Origin: Rhizobium sp. Leaf306
Lineage (GTDB): Bacteria; Pseudomonadota; Alphaproteobacteria; Rhizobiales; Rhizobiaceae
Assembly: GCF_001423425.1 (NCBI RefSeq)
Contig: NZ_LMNX01000003.1
Coordinates: 403,043 to 467,042 of the forward strand
Length of the DNA stretch: 64,000 nucleotides
Reading direction: 5' to 3'
Shown: piece after piece, positions 25,447 through 37,486 of the stretch
Layout of the letters: each line of letters begins with the position of its first letter
How positions within the stretch are numbered: the first letter of the stretch is position 1
The notes under the pieces: generated by a model
What the model was told of the DNA's origin: nothing
Seen by the model: the letters and a program-made list of their open reading frames with translations, nothing else
The model's database searches: none
Made by a program: the position numbers and the translations under genes

Positions 25447-27654
25447 TCAAATCCCGCCAGACGTGTTGTGAACAGGAACCAGTTTGGGTGGCACTGTTTT
25501 TTCTGGGGCGAGCGGCTTGATGCCCTTCAGCGTCGTCATCGCATCTGCCTTTGCCTCGTCGAGCACCAGCTGACCCTTGTCGAACACCATCACCCTGTCG
25601 ACCAGTTCCAGAACCCGCATGCGATGGGTTGCGATGACAACCGTCTTGTCGCGCGACCAGGTCTGGAAGCGCGATATGAACAACCGCTCCGTGGCCTCGT
25701 CCATGGCGGCTGTCGGCTCATCGAGCAGGACGACATTGGGATCGCGCACCAGCAGGCGGGCGAGGAGGAGCGCCTGCAGCTGCCCGCCGGACAGCCCGTT
25801 GCCGCCCTCCTGCAACGGGTAGTCCAGTCCCTTCGGCAGCGCGCGGATAAATTCGTCGGCACCGACGATCGAGAGCGCGTCGAGGATTGCGGACTGGGAG
25901 GCGTTGGAGGCACCGAGCGTAACGTTCTCCCTCAGGGTCCCGTGGAACAGGCGGGAGTTCTGGGTCAGCAGCCCCACGTCACGGCGCAGATCCGACGGAT
26001 CGATATGTCTCAGCGCAATATTGTCGAGCATGACTTCGCCGGAACTCGGTTCGATCATCCCAGATAGCGCCTGCAGAAAAGTCGATTTCCCTGCACCGTT
26101 CTTGCCCAGTACGGCAATCTTGTCGCCGGCGGCGATCTTGAGGCTTCTCAAGACCAGAGCCGGTTTACCGGCAGGCTCCGCGTGGTGGAACGCGGTCGAT
26201 CGAAACTCGTAGGTTCCGGCAATGGCGGAAATAGAGATGCGTGTCTCGGCGACCGGATGGTCGACGGGCATCTGCATGATCGCGTCAAGGCTCTTCAGCC
26301 CGATTTTTGCCTGCTGGACACGGCTGAGAACCTGGGTGAGCTGCGCCATCGGCGCCATCATCCTGGAACCGAGAATGGAGCAGGCAACAAGCGCACCCGT
26401 TGTCATGTCCCCAGCCATGACGATCGGTGCGCCGAAGAATACGATGAACGCGTAAACGCTCGTCTGAACGCTGTGGCTCCAGCCGGTCAGAGACGACGTC
26501 AGAACGCGCATCTTCAGTTGGGCATCGGCATTGACCGCGTTGTAGTTATTCCATTTCTGCTGGAAGCGCTCCTCCGCCTGCAGCATCTTGATGTCTTCGA
26601 TGCCCTGAATGCTCTCCACCAGGATCGCGTTGCGGAGCGATGCCTCGCGCATTGCAGCGCTGGCGCTCTGGTGCAGTCTTCGTTGTGACAGAATTCCAGG
26701 CAGGACAAGCAGCAAGAGTGCGACCGCCGGGATGACGACCAGCATCCCGCCCACGAACCAGAAGATGACCAGAAACAGGAAGAAGAACGGCAGGTCCGCG
26801 ACCGCGGCAACGGTGGTCGAGGTGAACACCTCGCGGACCTGCTCAAGATCCCGCAACTGAGCAATGAATGTTCCGGTCGATCTTGGGCGGACGCTGTTTT
26901 TCACACGCAGCGCGTGGCCGAAGATCAGGTCGGACAGTCGCAGATCACAGCGCTTGCCGAGAATATCGATGATCGAACCTCTAATCTTGCGAACGACAAA
27001 GTCGAACAGCACGGCGAGCATGACGCCTGCAAACAGCACATAAAGGGTGCTCATGGAGTTGGCGGGGACAACGCGGTCATAGACCTGCATCGAGAAGATG
27101 ACGCCGGCGAGTGACAGCGCGTTGGCGATCAGTGATGCCACCAGAACATAGCCATAGGGGCGCAGGTCACCGAGCGCGAACCGTCTGAACCAGCTTTCGT
27201 CATGCGGGGCGATATAGGTGTCTACCCTCGAGTCAGGTGTGGAGCGTGCCGGCCTGGGAATGGCCGCAAGCGTTGCCTCGGCACACAGCACATCGATCGC
27301 CAGCGTCGTTTTCAGACCGTTGTCGCCGGCAAAGACGACGGCGCCATTGCGTTGCGCATCGATGGCGACAACCGTTGCAACCGACCCGTCCTTGAGCTGC
27401 ACGATGACGGGAAGCCTCCAGCTGGTCATCATGTCCAGACTGGGTTGAGCCAGCTTCACACGAAGCCCGAATTTTTGCGCGAGCCGCTGGACGTATTTCG
27501 CCTGGTCTTCCAGCGAATAAGCCGCCGCAGCCTTGCGGGCCGCTTCGATCGAGAAGCCCAGTCCGTAAATCCGGGCAACCTGCTCAAACATTTCGATCCA
27601 GCCGTCCGCCTGGTTCTGCTGCGCGACGTCGAACTGAGGTGTTGCTTGGGTCAA
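25447..27654 (-). CDS. Type I secretion ABC exporter (LapB/HlyB-like)
   Basis: A 735-residue exporter. An N-terminal C39-like domain (about 10-120) appears to lack the catalytic cysteine, as in RTX-adhesin exporters that bind rather than cleave. A six-helix membrane domain (about 155-440) and a nucleotide-binding domain follow. The latter has Walker A GKNGAGKST, signature LSGGQLQALLLARLL, Walker B VVLLDEPTAAMDE and switch ATHR. I chose TTG 27654 because AAAGG lies 7 bases upstream; GTG 27729 would add 25 basic residues without a ribosome-binding site. Cargo is presumably the surface protein encoded 84 bases upstream. Confidence 0.9.
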   Translation of the reverse strand: MTQATPQFDVAQQNQADGWIEMFEQVARIYGLGFSIEAARKAAAAYSLEDQAKYVQRLAQKFGLRVKLAQPSLDMMTSWRLPVIVQLKDGSVATVVAIDAQRNGAVVFAGDNGLKTTLAIDVLCAEATLAAIPRPARSTPDSRVDTYIAPHDESWFRRFALGDLRPYGYVLVASLIANALSLAGVIFSMQVYDRVVPANSMSTLYVLFAGVMLAVLFDFVVRKIRGSIIDILGKRCDLRLSDLIFGHALRVKNSVRPRSTGTFIAQLRDLEQVREVFTSTTVAAVADLPFFFLFLVIFWFVGGMLVVIPAVALLLLVLPGILSQRRLHQSASAAMREASLRNAILVESIQGIEDIKMLQAEERFQQKWNNYNAVNADAQLKMRVLTSSLTGWSHSVQTSVYAFIVFFGAPIVMAGDMTTGALVACSILGSRMMAPMAQLTQVLSRVQQAKIGLKSLDAIMQMPVDHPVAETRISISAIAGTYEFRSTAFHHAEPAGKPALVLRSLKIAAGDKIAVLGKNGAGKSTFLQALSGMIEPSSGEVMLDNIALRHIDPSDLRRDVGLLTQNSRLFHGTLRENVTLGASNASQSAILDALSIVGADEFIRALPKGLDYPLQEGGNGLSGGQLQALLLARLLVRDPNVVLLDEPTAAMDEATERLFISRFQTWSRDKTVVIATHRMRVLELVDRVMVFDKGQLVLDEAKADAMTTLKGIKPLAPEKTVPPKLVPVHNTSGGI

Positions 27655-27738
27655 TGCCGTGCCTTTCAAGCGTCTGCAAACGACGGGCGAGCGGGTGTCG
27701 TGCCGCTGCCGCAGAACCGGCAGCAGCACGACTGAGGG

Positions 27739-30843
<3,105 letters not shown>

Positions 30844-31156
30844 GGATACATCCTCTTAAGGCCGTGAGCGTCACAGCGAAACTGAACGGACCTGGCGGAT
30901 GGGCAGCGAGATGCGATGACACGGACCGTCAAAGGTCTGCGCCGGGCAAAATGTTGAATACCGAACTGGCTGGTCCGGCAGTGTCTCGATTGCTGTCAAT
31001 CCTACCAAGAAACTCTGGGATAAGACTTGCTCAATTTTAGAACGTTATCAATTAGCGATGACTAATTCTCGCATCGGACGGTTGATGCAGGGTTAATGCC
31101 GGTCAGCGTATTTGCGTTTATGAAAGGCGGACAGAAACGAATTTGACCCCTGCGGG
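30844..31156 (-). other. Intergenic region upstream of the surface-protein gene
   Basis: About 310 bases, AT-richer than the flanks, with no gene. It should contain the promoter of the surface-protein operon; a TTGACA-like hexamer is present on the minus strand near 31000, but I cannot match a convincing -10 box. No strong hairpin separates the tolC-like stop from this region. Confidence 0.4.
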
Positions 31157-32770
31157 CTAGAGAGCGCCGCGCAAAGCAAGCTCTTCAAATCGGTTTCCCT
31201 TGTCCTTAACGTCCGCGCTGATACTTGAGGCTTGAAGCGAAACTGCAAGCGCCTCGCTTAGCTCGGTCTCAACGTCTGCTCCGCGTTCGGCATTCTCTGC
31301 GGCAGCTGCTCCTGCCTCTATCGGCAGTGCTTGTCGCGCAGGCATCGCGACCGCCATTTCGATTGGCGTCTCCGACCTGGATGCGTCGCCGTTCAGGACG
31401 GTCGCGGCCGTGCCCGGCTTCTTTTCGAGCTTGAAGATGTCCCGCAAGCGCCCTGCCGCGGAGGCACACTCGATATTCAGCTTATGGACATCGAACTGGA
31501 TGTTGATTGCGTCGAAACGTGCGGCATGTAGCTCCTGATCGGCATTCAAGACATCGAGGAGAGTCCGCGTTCCCAGGTCGAGGAACTGCCTCTGATAAAG
31601 ATCTCGGGTTTCGCGCATCAGCGTCTGTCGCGAGGCGAGTGTCGTGAGCAAAGCGTGCATTCCAGACAGCTGCGTGCGCGATTCCATCCAGCTCCGCTGC
31701 GCGCCTGTCCTGGCACTGGCGATGCCGGCCTCAGCGGACTGAACCGCGAACTGGCCAGCTTCGCTCCGGGCCTTATAGGAGCCGCCATTGTAAAGCTTGC
31801 CGGTCAGTTTCAGACCGATCGTATAGTCCGGGCTGCCTGGTGAATTTCCGAGCAGATCCATGCTGCTACCGCCTTCGAGCGCCAGGGTGGGCAGGACATC
31901 TGCCTTGCTGAACCGCAGATTGGCCTCGGCGGCCGTCTTCTTCGATGCCGCTGCCCGAACGCTCGGCACCGTATCCCAATCGGGCTCTTTGGCAGAGCAG
32001 GCATTGGGGAGGTCTGAGGGAATACTCGCTCCGAGATTGATCTTCCCGGACATACCCAACAGCGACGCCATGCTGCCCTGCCAGCGCTCCGATTGAGACC
32101 TGATCTCCAGTGCCGTGGTCTGGGCCATCTGCACCCGCGCTTCGGCCTGAAGCTTGTCCGATCTCGTGCTGGCTCCCTGTTCCGTCCGCGCGTTGACGAG
32201 CTCGAGGATTTCCTTCGTGTCGCGCACCTGATCGGACGCGACAACCGCCAGACTGCGGTTTCTCAGGGTTTCGAGGGACGCAAGCGCGGTGTCCCTGATC
32301 ACGTTGTCGACCACGGCAATGAACTCGGCGCGCCGGGTTTCCTCTGTCGCCGTGGCACTGGCGACCTGACTGGAGACTTTCCCGAAGTCGTAGATCATCT
32401 GCGACGCCGTCACGGTCGCGGCCGGCTGAAAACCGTTCCCGAATGCGCTGCGCCTGCCGACATCGATCCCGCCCCCGATCGACGGAAAATATCCCGAGCG
32501 TGCATCCCGGATCGCCGCGCCTTGCTGGTTGAGTTCGCCCGCCGCCTGCATGATCGATGGCTGATAGTCGACCGCCCGCCGGACGGCCGCCTGCATGGTC
32601 AAATTCGTGTTCCGGTCCTTCACTGCGGGCCGAGAGCTCGGGACTGATGCGGTCGCGATACTGTCGACCGATGTCGTCCGCGCCCGCGTCTGCGTCTGCG
32701 CGCAAGACGCAACGCTGAAGGCGAGCGGCACAAATATCGCCGTCCGGACAACACGGGAAAGCATGCTCAT
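31157..32770 (-). CDS. TolC-family outer-membrane channel protein (lipoprotein)
   Basis: About 537 residues. The N-terminus is a lipoprotein signal (VPLAFSVASC, lipobox VASC), so the protein is probably anchored to the outer membrane. The rest is the TolC-type helical repeat with two outer-membrane-efflux units: LTMQAAVRRAVDYQPSIMQAAGELNQQ, DVGRRSAFGN, and DLGTRTLLDVLNADQELHAAR, the last being typical of AggA/LapE-type channels. A long C-terminal tail (about 90 residues, Ala/Glu-rich) is extra. Start is ATG 32770 or 32764; GGGGGA lies just upstream. It completes the type I secretion set. Confidence 0.88.
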   Translation of the reverse strand: MSMLSRVVRTAIFVPLAFSVASCAQTQTRARTTSVDSIATASVPSSRPAVKDRNTNLTMQAAVRRAVDYQPSIMQAAGELNQQGAAIRDARSGYFPSIGGGIDVGRRSAFGNGFQPAATVTASQMIYDFGKVSSQVASATATEETRRAEFIAVVDNVIRDTALASLETLRNRSLAVVASDQVRDTKEILELVNARTEQGASTRSDKLQAEARVQMAQTTALEIRSQSERWQGSMASLLGMSGKINLGASIPSDLPNACSAKEPDWDTVPSVRAAASKKTAAEANLRFSKADVLPTLALEGGSSMDLLGNSPGSPDYTIGLKLTGKLYNGGSYKARSEAGQFAVQSAEAGIASARTGAQRSWMESRTQLSGMHALLTTLASRQTLMRETRDLYQRQFLDLGTRTLLDVLNADQELHAARFDAINIQFDVHKLNIECASAAGRLRDIFKLEKKPGTAATVLNGDASRSETPIEMAVAMPARQALPIEAGAAAAENAERGADVETELSEALAVSLQASSISADVKDKGNRFEELALRGAL

Positions 32771-32782
32771 CGTATCCCCCAA

Positions 32783-33117
32783 GCCCGCAGGTCCAGACGG
32801 ACCTGCAAAGACAAACCACCGCCGCTCGACTACTTTCCAAGCCGAAGCATTTCAAGCAATTCTAATATACGTCTGAAGATGGTTAATGACTGCTTAACTG
32901 AGACCTCGTCAGTCTCTGGAGCATGATGATTGTGTTGTCGGATTGGGCGGGAGAAGGCCGCGCCGCGGGCCGGACGAGAGGGCGAAGCTAAACTGGCTTC
33001 TGGTAAATGCTATGCTCGACAATGCGGGAGTAAAGAAACCCTTATACTGCCTTCAATGGTTCATGGGATGGTGGTTCGAATGCCATCGAGGTTGCGGAAG
33101 TTACCTTCTCCGTCCCA
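32783..33117. other. Intergenic region, no gene recognised
   Basis: About 335 bases between the tolC-like start and the stop of the DUF6691-like gene. Short frames on both strands lack ribosome-binding sites. The end nearest 32783 should hold the tolC-like promoter. No clear terminator hairpin was found. Confidence 0.4.
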
Positions 33118-33558
33118 TCAGGACCGCGCTGCCACAGTCTGTCGGGACGACACCATGCGATGGACAAACATACCGGCAAGCATGGCCGCGACGAACAGTG
33201 CTGCTTCCCAGCGGCCTGTAACGAGAGAGGCGATTGCGGGACCCGGGCATAGACCGACGAGGCCCCAGCCGAGACCAAACAGTGCAGCGCCTGCGACAAG
33301 CGGACGGTCGATCATGCGGCTCGTCGGCACATGGAACTGGGTTTCGAAGACCGGTTTGCTGCAACGACGCCGGATCGCATAGGCAATTGATGACGGGATC
33401 AGTGCCCCGCCCATCACGAAAGCAAGTGACGGATCCCAGTTACCGGTCACATCGAGGAACGCCAGAACACGGGCAGGATTGACCATGTCGGACACGACAA
33501 GGCCAATGCCGAACAGAATTCCGCAGGCGATGGAGACGAGAATGCGCTGGGTCATCAT
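33118..33558 (-). CDS. YeeE/YedE-type membrane protein, second half (DUF6691/PmpB-like)
   Basis: A 146-residue protein with four predicted helices. Conserved glycines and the cysteine motif [18 protein letters not shown] mark it as the second of the small YeeE/YedE pair. Family role (thiosulfate transporter YeeE, and PmpA/PmpB proteins) suggests import of a reduced sulfur species through a cysteine relay. Its ATG overlaps the stop of the first gene by four bases (ATGA), so the two products are made together. Confidence 0.82.
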   Translation of the reverse strand: MMTQRILVSIACGILFGIGLVVSDMVNPARVLAFLDVTGNWDPSLAFVMGGALIPSSIAYAIRRRCSKPVFETQFHVPTSRMIDRPLVAGAALFGLGWGLVGLCPGPAIASLVTGRWEAALFVAAMLAGMFVHRMVSSRQTVAARS

Positions 33559-33983
33559 GCCACTCCCATCAAATGTCGGGTAATGAAGACGGTTGCTGCC
33601 GCCACGATCATGAACGTTGCCGTCGCGACGATGGACCGGGGCGATAGGCGTGCCAGTCCGCAAACACCGTGGCCGCTGGTGCAGCCGGAACCAAGCCGCG
33701 TCCCGAAGCCGACCAGGAGCCCGCCTACCACAAGAAGGGGAGGCGAGGCGGTGATCGCGAACTCTGCGTGCCGTAACAAGGTAAACGCGGCGGCAGCTCC
33801 ACCGAGTATGCCAACCAGAAAACCGACCCCGAGCGGACTGATTCCACTGCCTGTCCATCCGACAGCAGATGCGGCCAGACCGGAAATTCCGGCTATCCGA
33901 CCGTTCAGCAGCAGGTAGATCGCGGCGGAAAGGCCAATCAGAAGGCCGCCGGACAGCGGCCAGATAAAGCTGAGATCAGACAT
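33555..33983 (-). CDS. YeeE/YedE-type membrane protein, first half (PmpA-like)
   Basis: A 142-residue protein with about four helices, carrying [24 protein letters not shown] and the cysteine-bearing [26 protein letters not shown] of YeeE/YedE sulfur transporters. ATG 33983 has AAGGA 8 bases upstream; the longer open frame is not supported. It forms a two-gene operon with the next gene. No BigR-type regulator or persulfide dioxygenase gene is adjacent, although these often accompany such pairs. Confidence 0.85.
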   Translation of the reverse strand: MSDLSFIWPLSGGLLIGLSAAIYLLLNGRIAGISGLAASAVGWTGSGISPLGVGFLVGILGGAAAAFTLLRHAEFAITASPPLLVVGGLLVGFGTRLGSGCTSGHGVCGLARLSPRSIVATATFMIVAAATVFITRHLMGVA

Positions 33984-34270
33984 GGGTCGTTTCCTTGGCG
34001 CCGACAGCGCGTTGACCGATATCTTCAGATAATGAATGCCGTTGTCTTCGGCCAGGGGGAACTGGCGCGCAGTCCCTACACGCTCAAATGACAACGCAGC
34101 AGCAGCGCGGTACTGCTAAACGCGTGATGGCCGTAAGCGCGTCCGAAACGACGCCGAGCAAGTTCCGTTACGATGACGCAGCGGTGGACGCATGCGTTTA
34201 AGTCTGCGCGTGGGGTCTTCCTGCCGGGGCATGGCATCAGAATGCAAAGCCCCAGCGTAACCTGTCCCCT

Positions 34271-36436
34271 TCAGGTTCGGGCCATCCGGGAGACGTATGC
34301 TGCAACGTCCTGGCGAGTAAGAGGTCGCGACATCAGAAAGCCCTGAAGATCGTCGCATCCAAGCCGTTCAAGTTCGGCACGCTGCTCGATTGTCTCAACG
34401 CCTTCAGCCGTTATCTTCAGCCCTTTCGCTCTGGCCATGCCAATCATCGCAACAACAACGGCTCTGCTGCCGCTTTGGTGCATTTCGCCGATAAACGACC
34501 TATCGATTTTGATGCGATCCACCTCGATATTCTGCACGCGCGAGAATGAAGAATACCCGGTTCCAAAGTCGTCTATGGCAAACCGAACGCCTGCTTTTCG
34601 CAGCATGGCTATGGTTCGCTTCAGGTCGATCGTGTTATCCGCAGTTGCAGTTTCCGTAATCTCGATCTCAAGCCTCTCGGGGCTTACGTTCATGTTTGCG
34701 AGGGTCGTCAAAACCCGCAGACTGTAGCCGGGAGAACTAAGCTCAAGCGGCGAAGCGTTGATCGCAATAGAGATGCCGGGAAGATCAGCGAGAGTTCTGC
34801 ATGCATTGTCCAGCACAAGGGCGCCGATGTCGTTGATCAACCCGATGTCCTCCGCCAGAGGAATGAACTGGTCGGGACTTATGTAGCCCATCGTCGGGTG
34901 CTTCCACCGAGCAAGCGCTTCGAGAGAACAAATGCTTCCGTCGGTCGCATTGAAGACTGGTTGATAAAAAGTCTCGAGCTGGGTCCTGGTCTCGACTGCA
35001 AAACGGAGATCGCTTTCCAACGCTCTGCGCCTGCGTAGCAGTTCGTCCATATGTTCACCAAACACCGCATGGGTATTCCTGCCGGCTGCTTTGGCATGAT
35101 AAAGCGCAATATCAGCCTGGCGCGTCAGTTCGATGGGGTCACATGGGCCGGTTGCTAGAGCTGCTCCGACGCTTGCGCCAATGACGACATGCGTCGTTCC
35201 GATTTCGAACGGTGCCCGCAGTGACTGAACAATTTTCGATGCGAGATCTTCAGCATTCCTGGCATCATTTTCTCTCAGCAGAATGGTGAATTCATCGCCT
35301 CCCACCCGCGCCAGAAGAGATTGCGGCAGGAGATCGCGCATCCGGTTTGCTGCCAAGCAGATCAGCTTGTCGCCAACCGGGTGACCGAACGTATCGTTGA
35401 CAGCCTTGAAGCGATCAAGATCAACGAACAACACACAGTGGAGAGCCTCGGCGTGCCCGCTCGATAGTTGACGATTGAGTTGCTCGTTGAAGTAAGCGCG
35501 GTTTGCAAGCCCGGTCAGGGCATCGTGGGAGGCTTGATGTTTCAGTTCTGCGCGGCTCGCAGCCAGCCGCTCGGAGCGGCGCCAGATTGCACCTCCAGAA
35601 AAACTGGTCCCAGCGAAAAGTGCAATAAACGCGATAAAAAGGGCTGGGGCAGTGGCTTCGAATACATATTGTCCGGGTTGGAATGGGTTCCAACGGAAGT
35701 ATCCAAAAACTTGCCCGTCTCGTGCGACCAAGGGCACGTACGCAACATTCCGTTCCAGAGGTCGCTTGGAGGTGAATTCCAGTTTGGCGAACTCATATTC
35801 GGTACCGATGGCCAGAGGAAGATCGCCGTCGAGAAAGCGTATGCTCACATGCAGCATTTCCTCGCCCGGCGTCTGTTCCAGATCACCGGTGTCCGAAACG
35901 ATCGGCTTTATGCTGACAATTGCAGGTCGAAATCCGACATAGCTCAGATCAGCTTCGCCAATCGAAAGCGTCCGTTCGCTGATACCCTCGGTATCTTCGG
36001 CAAGTAGACGCGCTTGAAGCTTTTTAGCGAGCGGCAAGTAGGCGTTGCGGAGATCATCTGGGGTAGGGGAATAGTCTGTCTCGGATGAAAACAGATATTG
36101 CACAGAGAGGTCCGGTCGAAGGACCAAGGCGCCATCATGCCCAAAATAGCTGTGCATCCATGAACCGAGGTTCGTCTCGATCCATTTCAGGTCGCCACTG
36201 GTTGCATGCCTCACGGCGTCGTCCCAGACAGTTGCGCTTTCCTGGTCATGCGCAATGCCAGCCGTCAGTTTCGCGACCGTAAGTTTCATGAGATCGCGCT
36301 GCCTTGACGCGGCCACCTCATCGCTTGTAGCCGCCGCCCAACTCAAACTCAGTAAAAGCAGACCACAGACGACCAAAGAAACGAGAGCCGGCAGGCACCA
36401 TCGTAGAAACCACTGACTCTGAAACTGTATCTTCAT
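34271..36436 (-). CDS. Membrane-bound diguanylate cyclase/phosphodiesterase (CHASE4-like, GGDEF, EAL)
   Basis: A 721-residue c-di-GMP enzyme. Two membrane helices (about 13-35 and 250-272) flank a periplasmic domain with ESATVWDDAVRHATSGDLKWIETNLGSW, typical of CHASE4 sensors. The GGDEF domain (about 295-450) has an intact VGGDEFTIL. The EAL domain (about 465-710) has EALARWKHP, NASPLEL, IDDFGTGYSS and KIDRSFI, so both active sites look functional. It turns an external signal into a change in c-di-GMP. It lies near the secreted surface-protein operon but is not co-transcribed with it. Confidence 0.93.
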   Translation of the reverse strand: MKIQFQSQWFLRWCLPALVSLVVCGLLLLSLSWAAATSDEVAASRQRDLMKLTVAKLTAGIAHDQESATVWDDAVRHATSGDLKWIETNLGSWMHSYFGHDGALVLRPDLSVQYLFSSETDYSPTPDDLRNAYLPLAKKLQARLLAEDTEGISERTLSIGEADLSYVGFRPAIVSIKPIVSDTGDLEQTPGEEMLHVSIRFLDGDLPLAIGTEYEFAKLEFTSKRPLERNVAYVPLVARDGQVFGYFRWNPFQPGQYVFEATAPALFIAFIALFAGTSFSGGAIWRRSERLAASRAELKHQASHDALTGLANRAYFNEQLNRQLSSGHAEALHCVLFVDLDRFKAVNDTFGHPVGDKLICLAANRMRDLLPQSLLARVGGDEFTILLRENDARNAEDLASKIVQSLRAPFEIGTTHVVIGASVGAALATGPCDPIELTRQADIALYHAKAAGRNTHAVFGEHMDELLRRRRALESDLRFAVETRTQLETFYQPVFNATDGSICSLEALARWKHPTMGYISPDQFIPLAEDIGLINDIGALVLDNACRTLADLPGISIAINASPLELSSPGYSLRVLTTLANMNVSPERLEIEITETATADNTIDLKRTIAMLRKAGVRFAIDDFGTGYSSFSRVQNIEVDRIKIDRSFIGEMHQSGSRAVVVAMIGMARAKGLKITAEGVETIEQRAELERLGCDDLQGFLMSRPLTRQDVAAYVSRMART

Positions 36437-36878
36437 CCCGCAACCGTCATCTCTTATTTTACGTGATGGTAAAACAGAGGCTATTAAAGCACGGGTAAGT
36501 AAGGTGGTTACGTCTGCGTTAAATGGCGAAACAGCGGCACGACTTCCTCAGGCATCCTCCTACCAACGAGTGCGAAGAGCGGTTGCGGAATGAGCCTTAT
36601 CGCGAGGCATTCTCCGGACAAATCCGCTGGGTTAACTGGCATGCGCGAACTGCCTACCAGCCTTTGCCTGGACAACACCCATCAACCATTCACGGGCGGC
36701 CCGACGCCGTTTGGCGGGCTTCCAATCGGAAATTACCGCCACACAAACTGCGTCCAACACAGTGGTCGCGCGCTCTTGGAACTTCTGGTCGTGTGAAATT
36801 GCGGGAGCTGGTATTCAGTCACCATTCAGGCCCGATGACTAGTTTGACCTCCAACTTAACAATGGGAGGCATGGGCTC
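36437..36878. other. Intergenic region, no gene recognised
   Basis: About 440 bases. A plus-strand frame (36523-37044) is open, but its translation is basic, low in structure and partly antisense-like, so I do not call it. The end near 36437 contains the GGDEF-EAL promoter. GGGAGG at 36864-36869 is the ribosome-binding site for the next small gene. Confidence 0.4.
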
Positions 36879-37106
36879 ATGCTCGCTACGCGATGCAAAA
36901 GTGTCTTCGATGACTTCTCAGTCCGCGAAGAACAGGATGGAAACCTTGGAGTCGATAAGGAGCAACTTCTGTTGGCTTTCCATCAGGGAACCATCGCCGC
37001 GAAGGCAAACCGCGATGTCGGCCACTGTCCTTTCAGCGCACTGACACAACCGTCCGAATTCCTCGCGTGGTTGGAAGGCTTTCAATGCTGTTCGGCGTCA
37101 CGCTAG
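36879..37106 (+). CDS. Probable Rmf-like (ribosome modulation factor family) small protein
   Basis: A 75-residue frame with a good ribosome-binding site. The C-terminal half reads AFHQGTIAAKANRDVGHCPF, then SALTQPSEF and LAWLEGF. This matches the Rmf layout G-x2-A-x8-CP[YF]-x9-W-x2-G[WYF], as in E. coli Rmf (YQAGIAGRSKEMCPYQTLNQ). Known Rmf role: binding 70S ribosomes and promoting hibernation dimers in stationary phase. In rhizobia such genes are scattered in several copies, often beside stress or plasmid genes. The match rests on short motifs, and the N-terminus has no family counterpart. Confidence 0.55.
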   Translation: MLATRCKSVFDDFSVREEQDGNLGVDKEQLLLAFHQGTIAAKANRDVGHCPFSALTQPSEFLAWLEGFQCCSASR

Positions 37107-37486
37107 CGAATTCGTCGGAGCGGTCCTCCGGCATCGCATCTCTGCATGAGGTGGGCTGTCCAAGGATTTCTCTGTTTACGGCGAGACAGGCTCTTCGCCG
37201 TCGAAGACGCACTAGCACCGAAATTGCGGAAATCCTTTCGGAAAAGTTCGGTTCTGGAAAGAAGTAAACCCCGGCGGTGACGCTGCTTCGGGATATCAGT
37301 CCGGGAGCAACCGCCTGCCTCCTCCACTGCCACAAGCCCGATACGACGACGGTGGGACACCTTCCTTCGTGAAAGATTTTCACTGGGATGATCGGCGATT
37401 GACCCTCGGGCTGCCTTGCTGCTTGCTCACCCAGCCAGCGTGAAGGCGCTGCCTTTGACTGCAGCTCACAAGGGGAGATCCAGGAC
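37107..37486. other. Intergenic region upstream of catabolic cluster
   Basis: About 380 bases. Short overlapping frames exist (for example 37067-37267 plus), but none is convincing. AGGGGAG followed by ccAGGA just before 37487 provides the ribosome-binding site for the dehydrogenase. I see no clear operator. Confidence 0.4.

Noticed and set aside
33065..33085. tRNA-like T-loop sequence GGTTCGAATGCC
   Set aside because: No acceptor stem, anticodon arm or CCA-proximal pairing could be folded around it.
36523..37044. 173-codon plus-strand frame
   Set aside because: No ribosome-binding site, basic and unstructured translation, and overlap with the better supported Rmf-like frame.
37067..37267. 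66-codon plus-strand frame with a basic C-terminal tail
   Set aside because: Overlaps the Rmf-like gene out of frame and lacks a ribosome-binding site.
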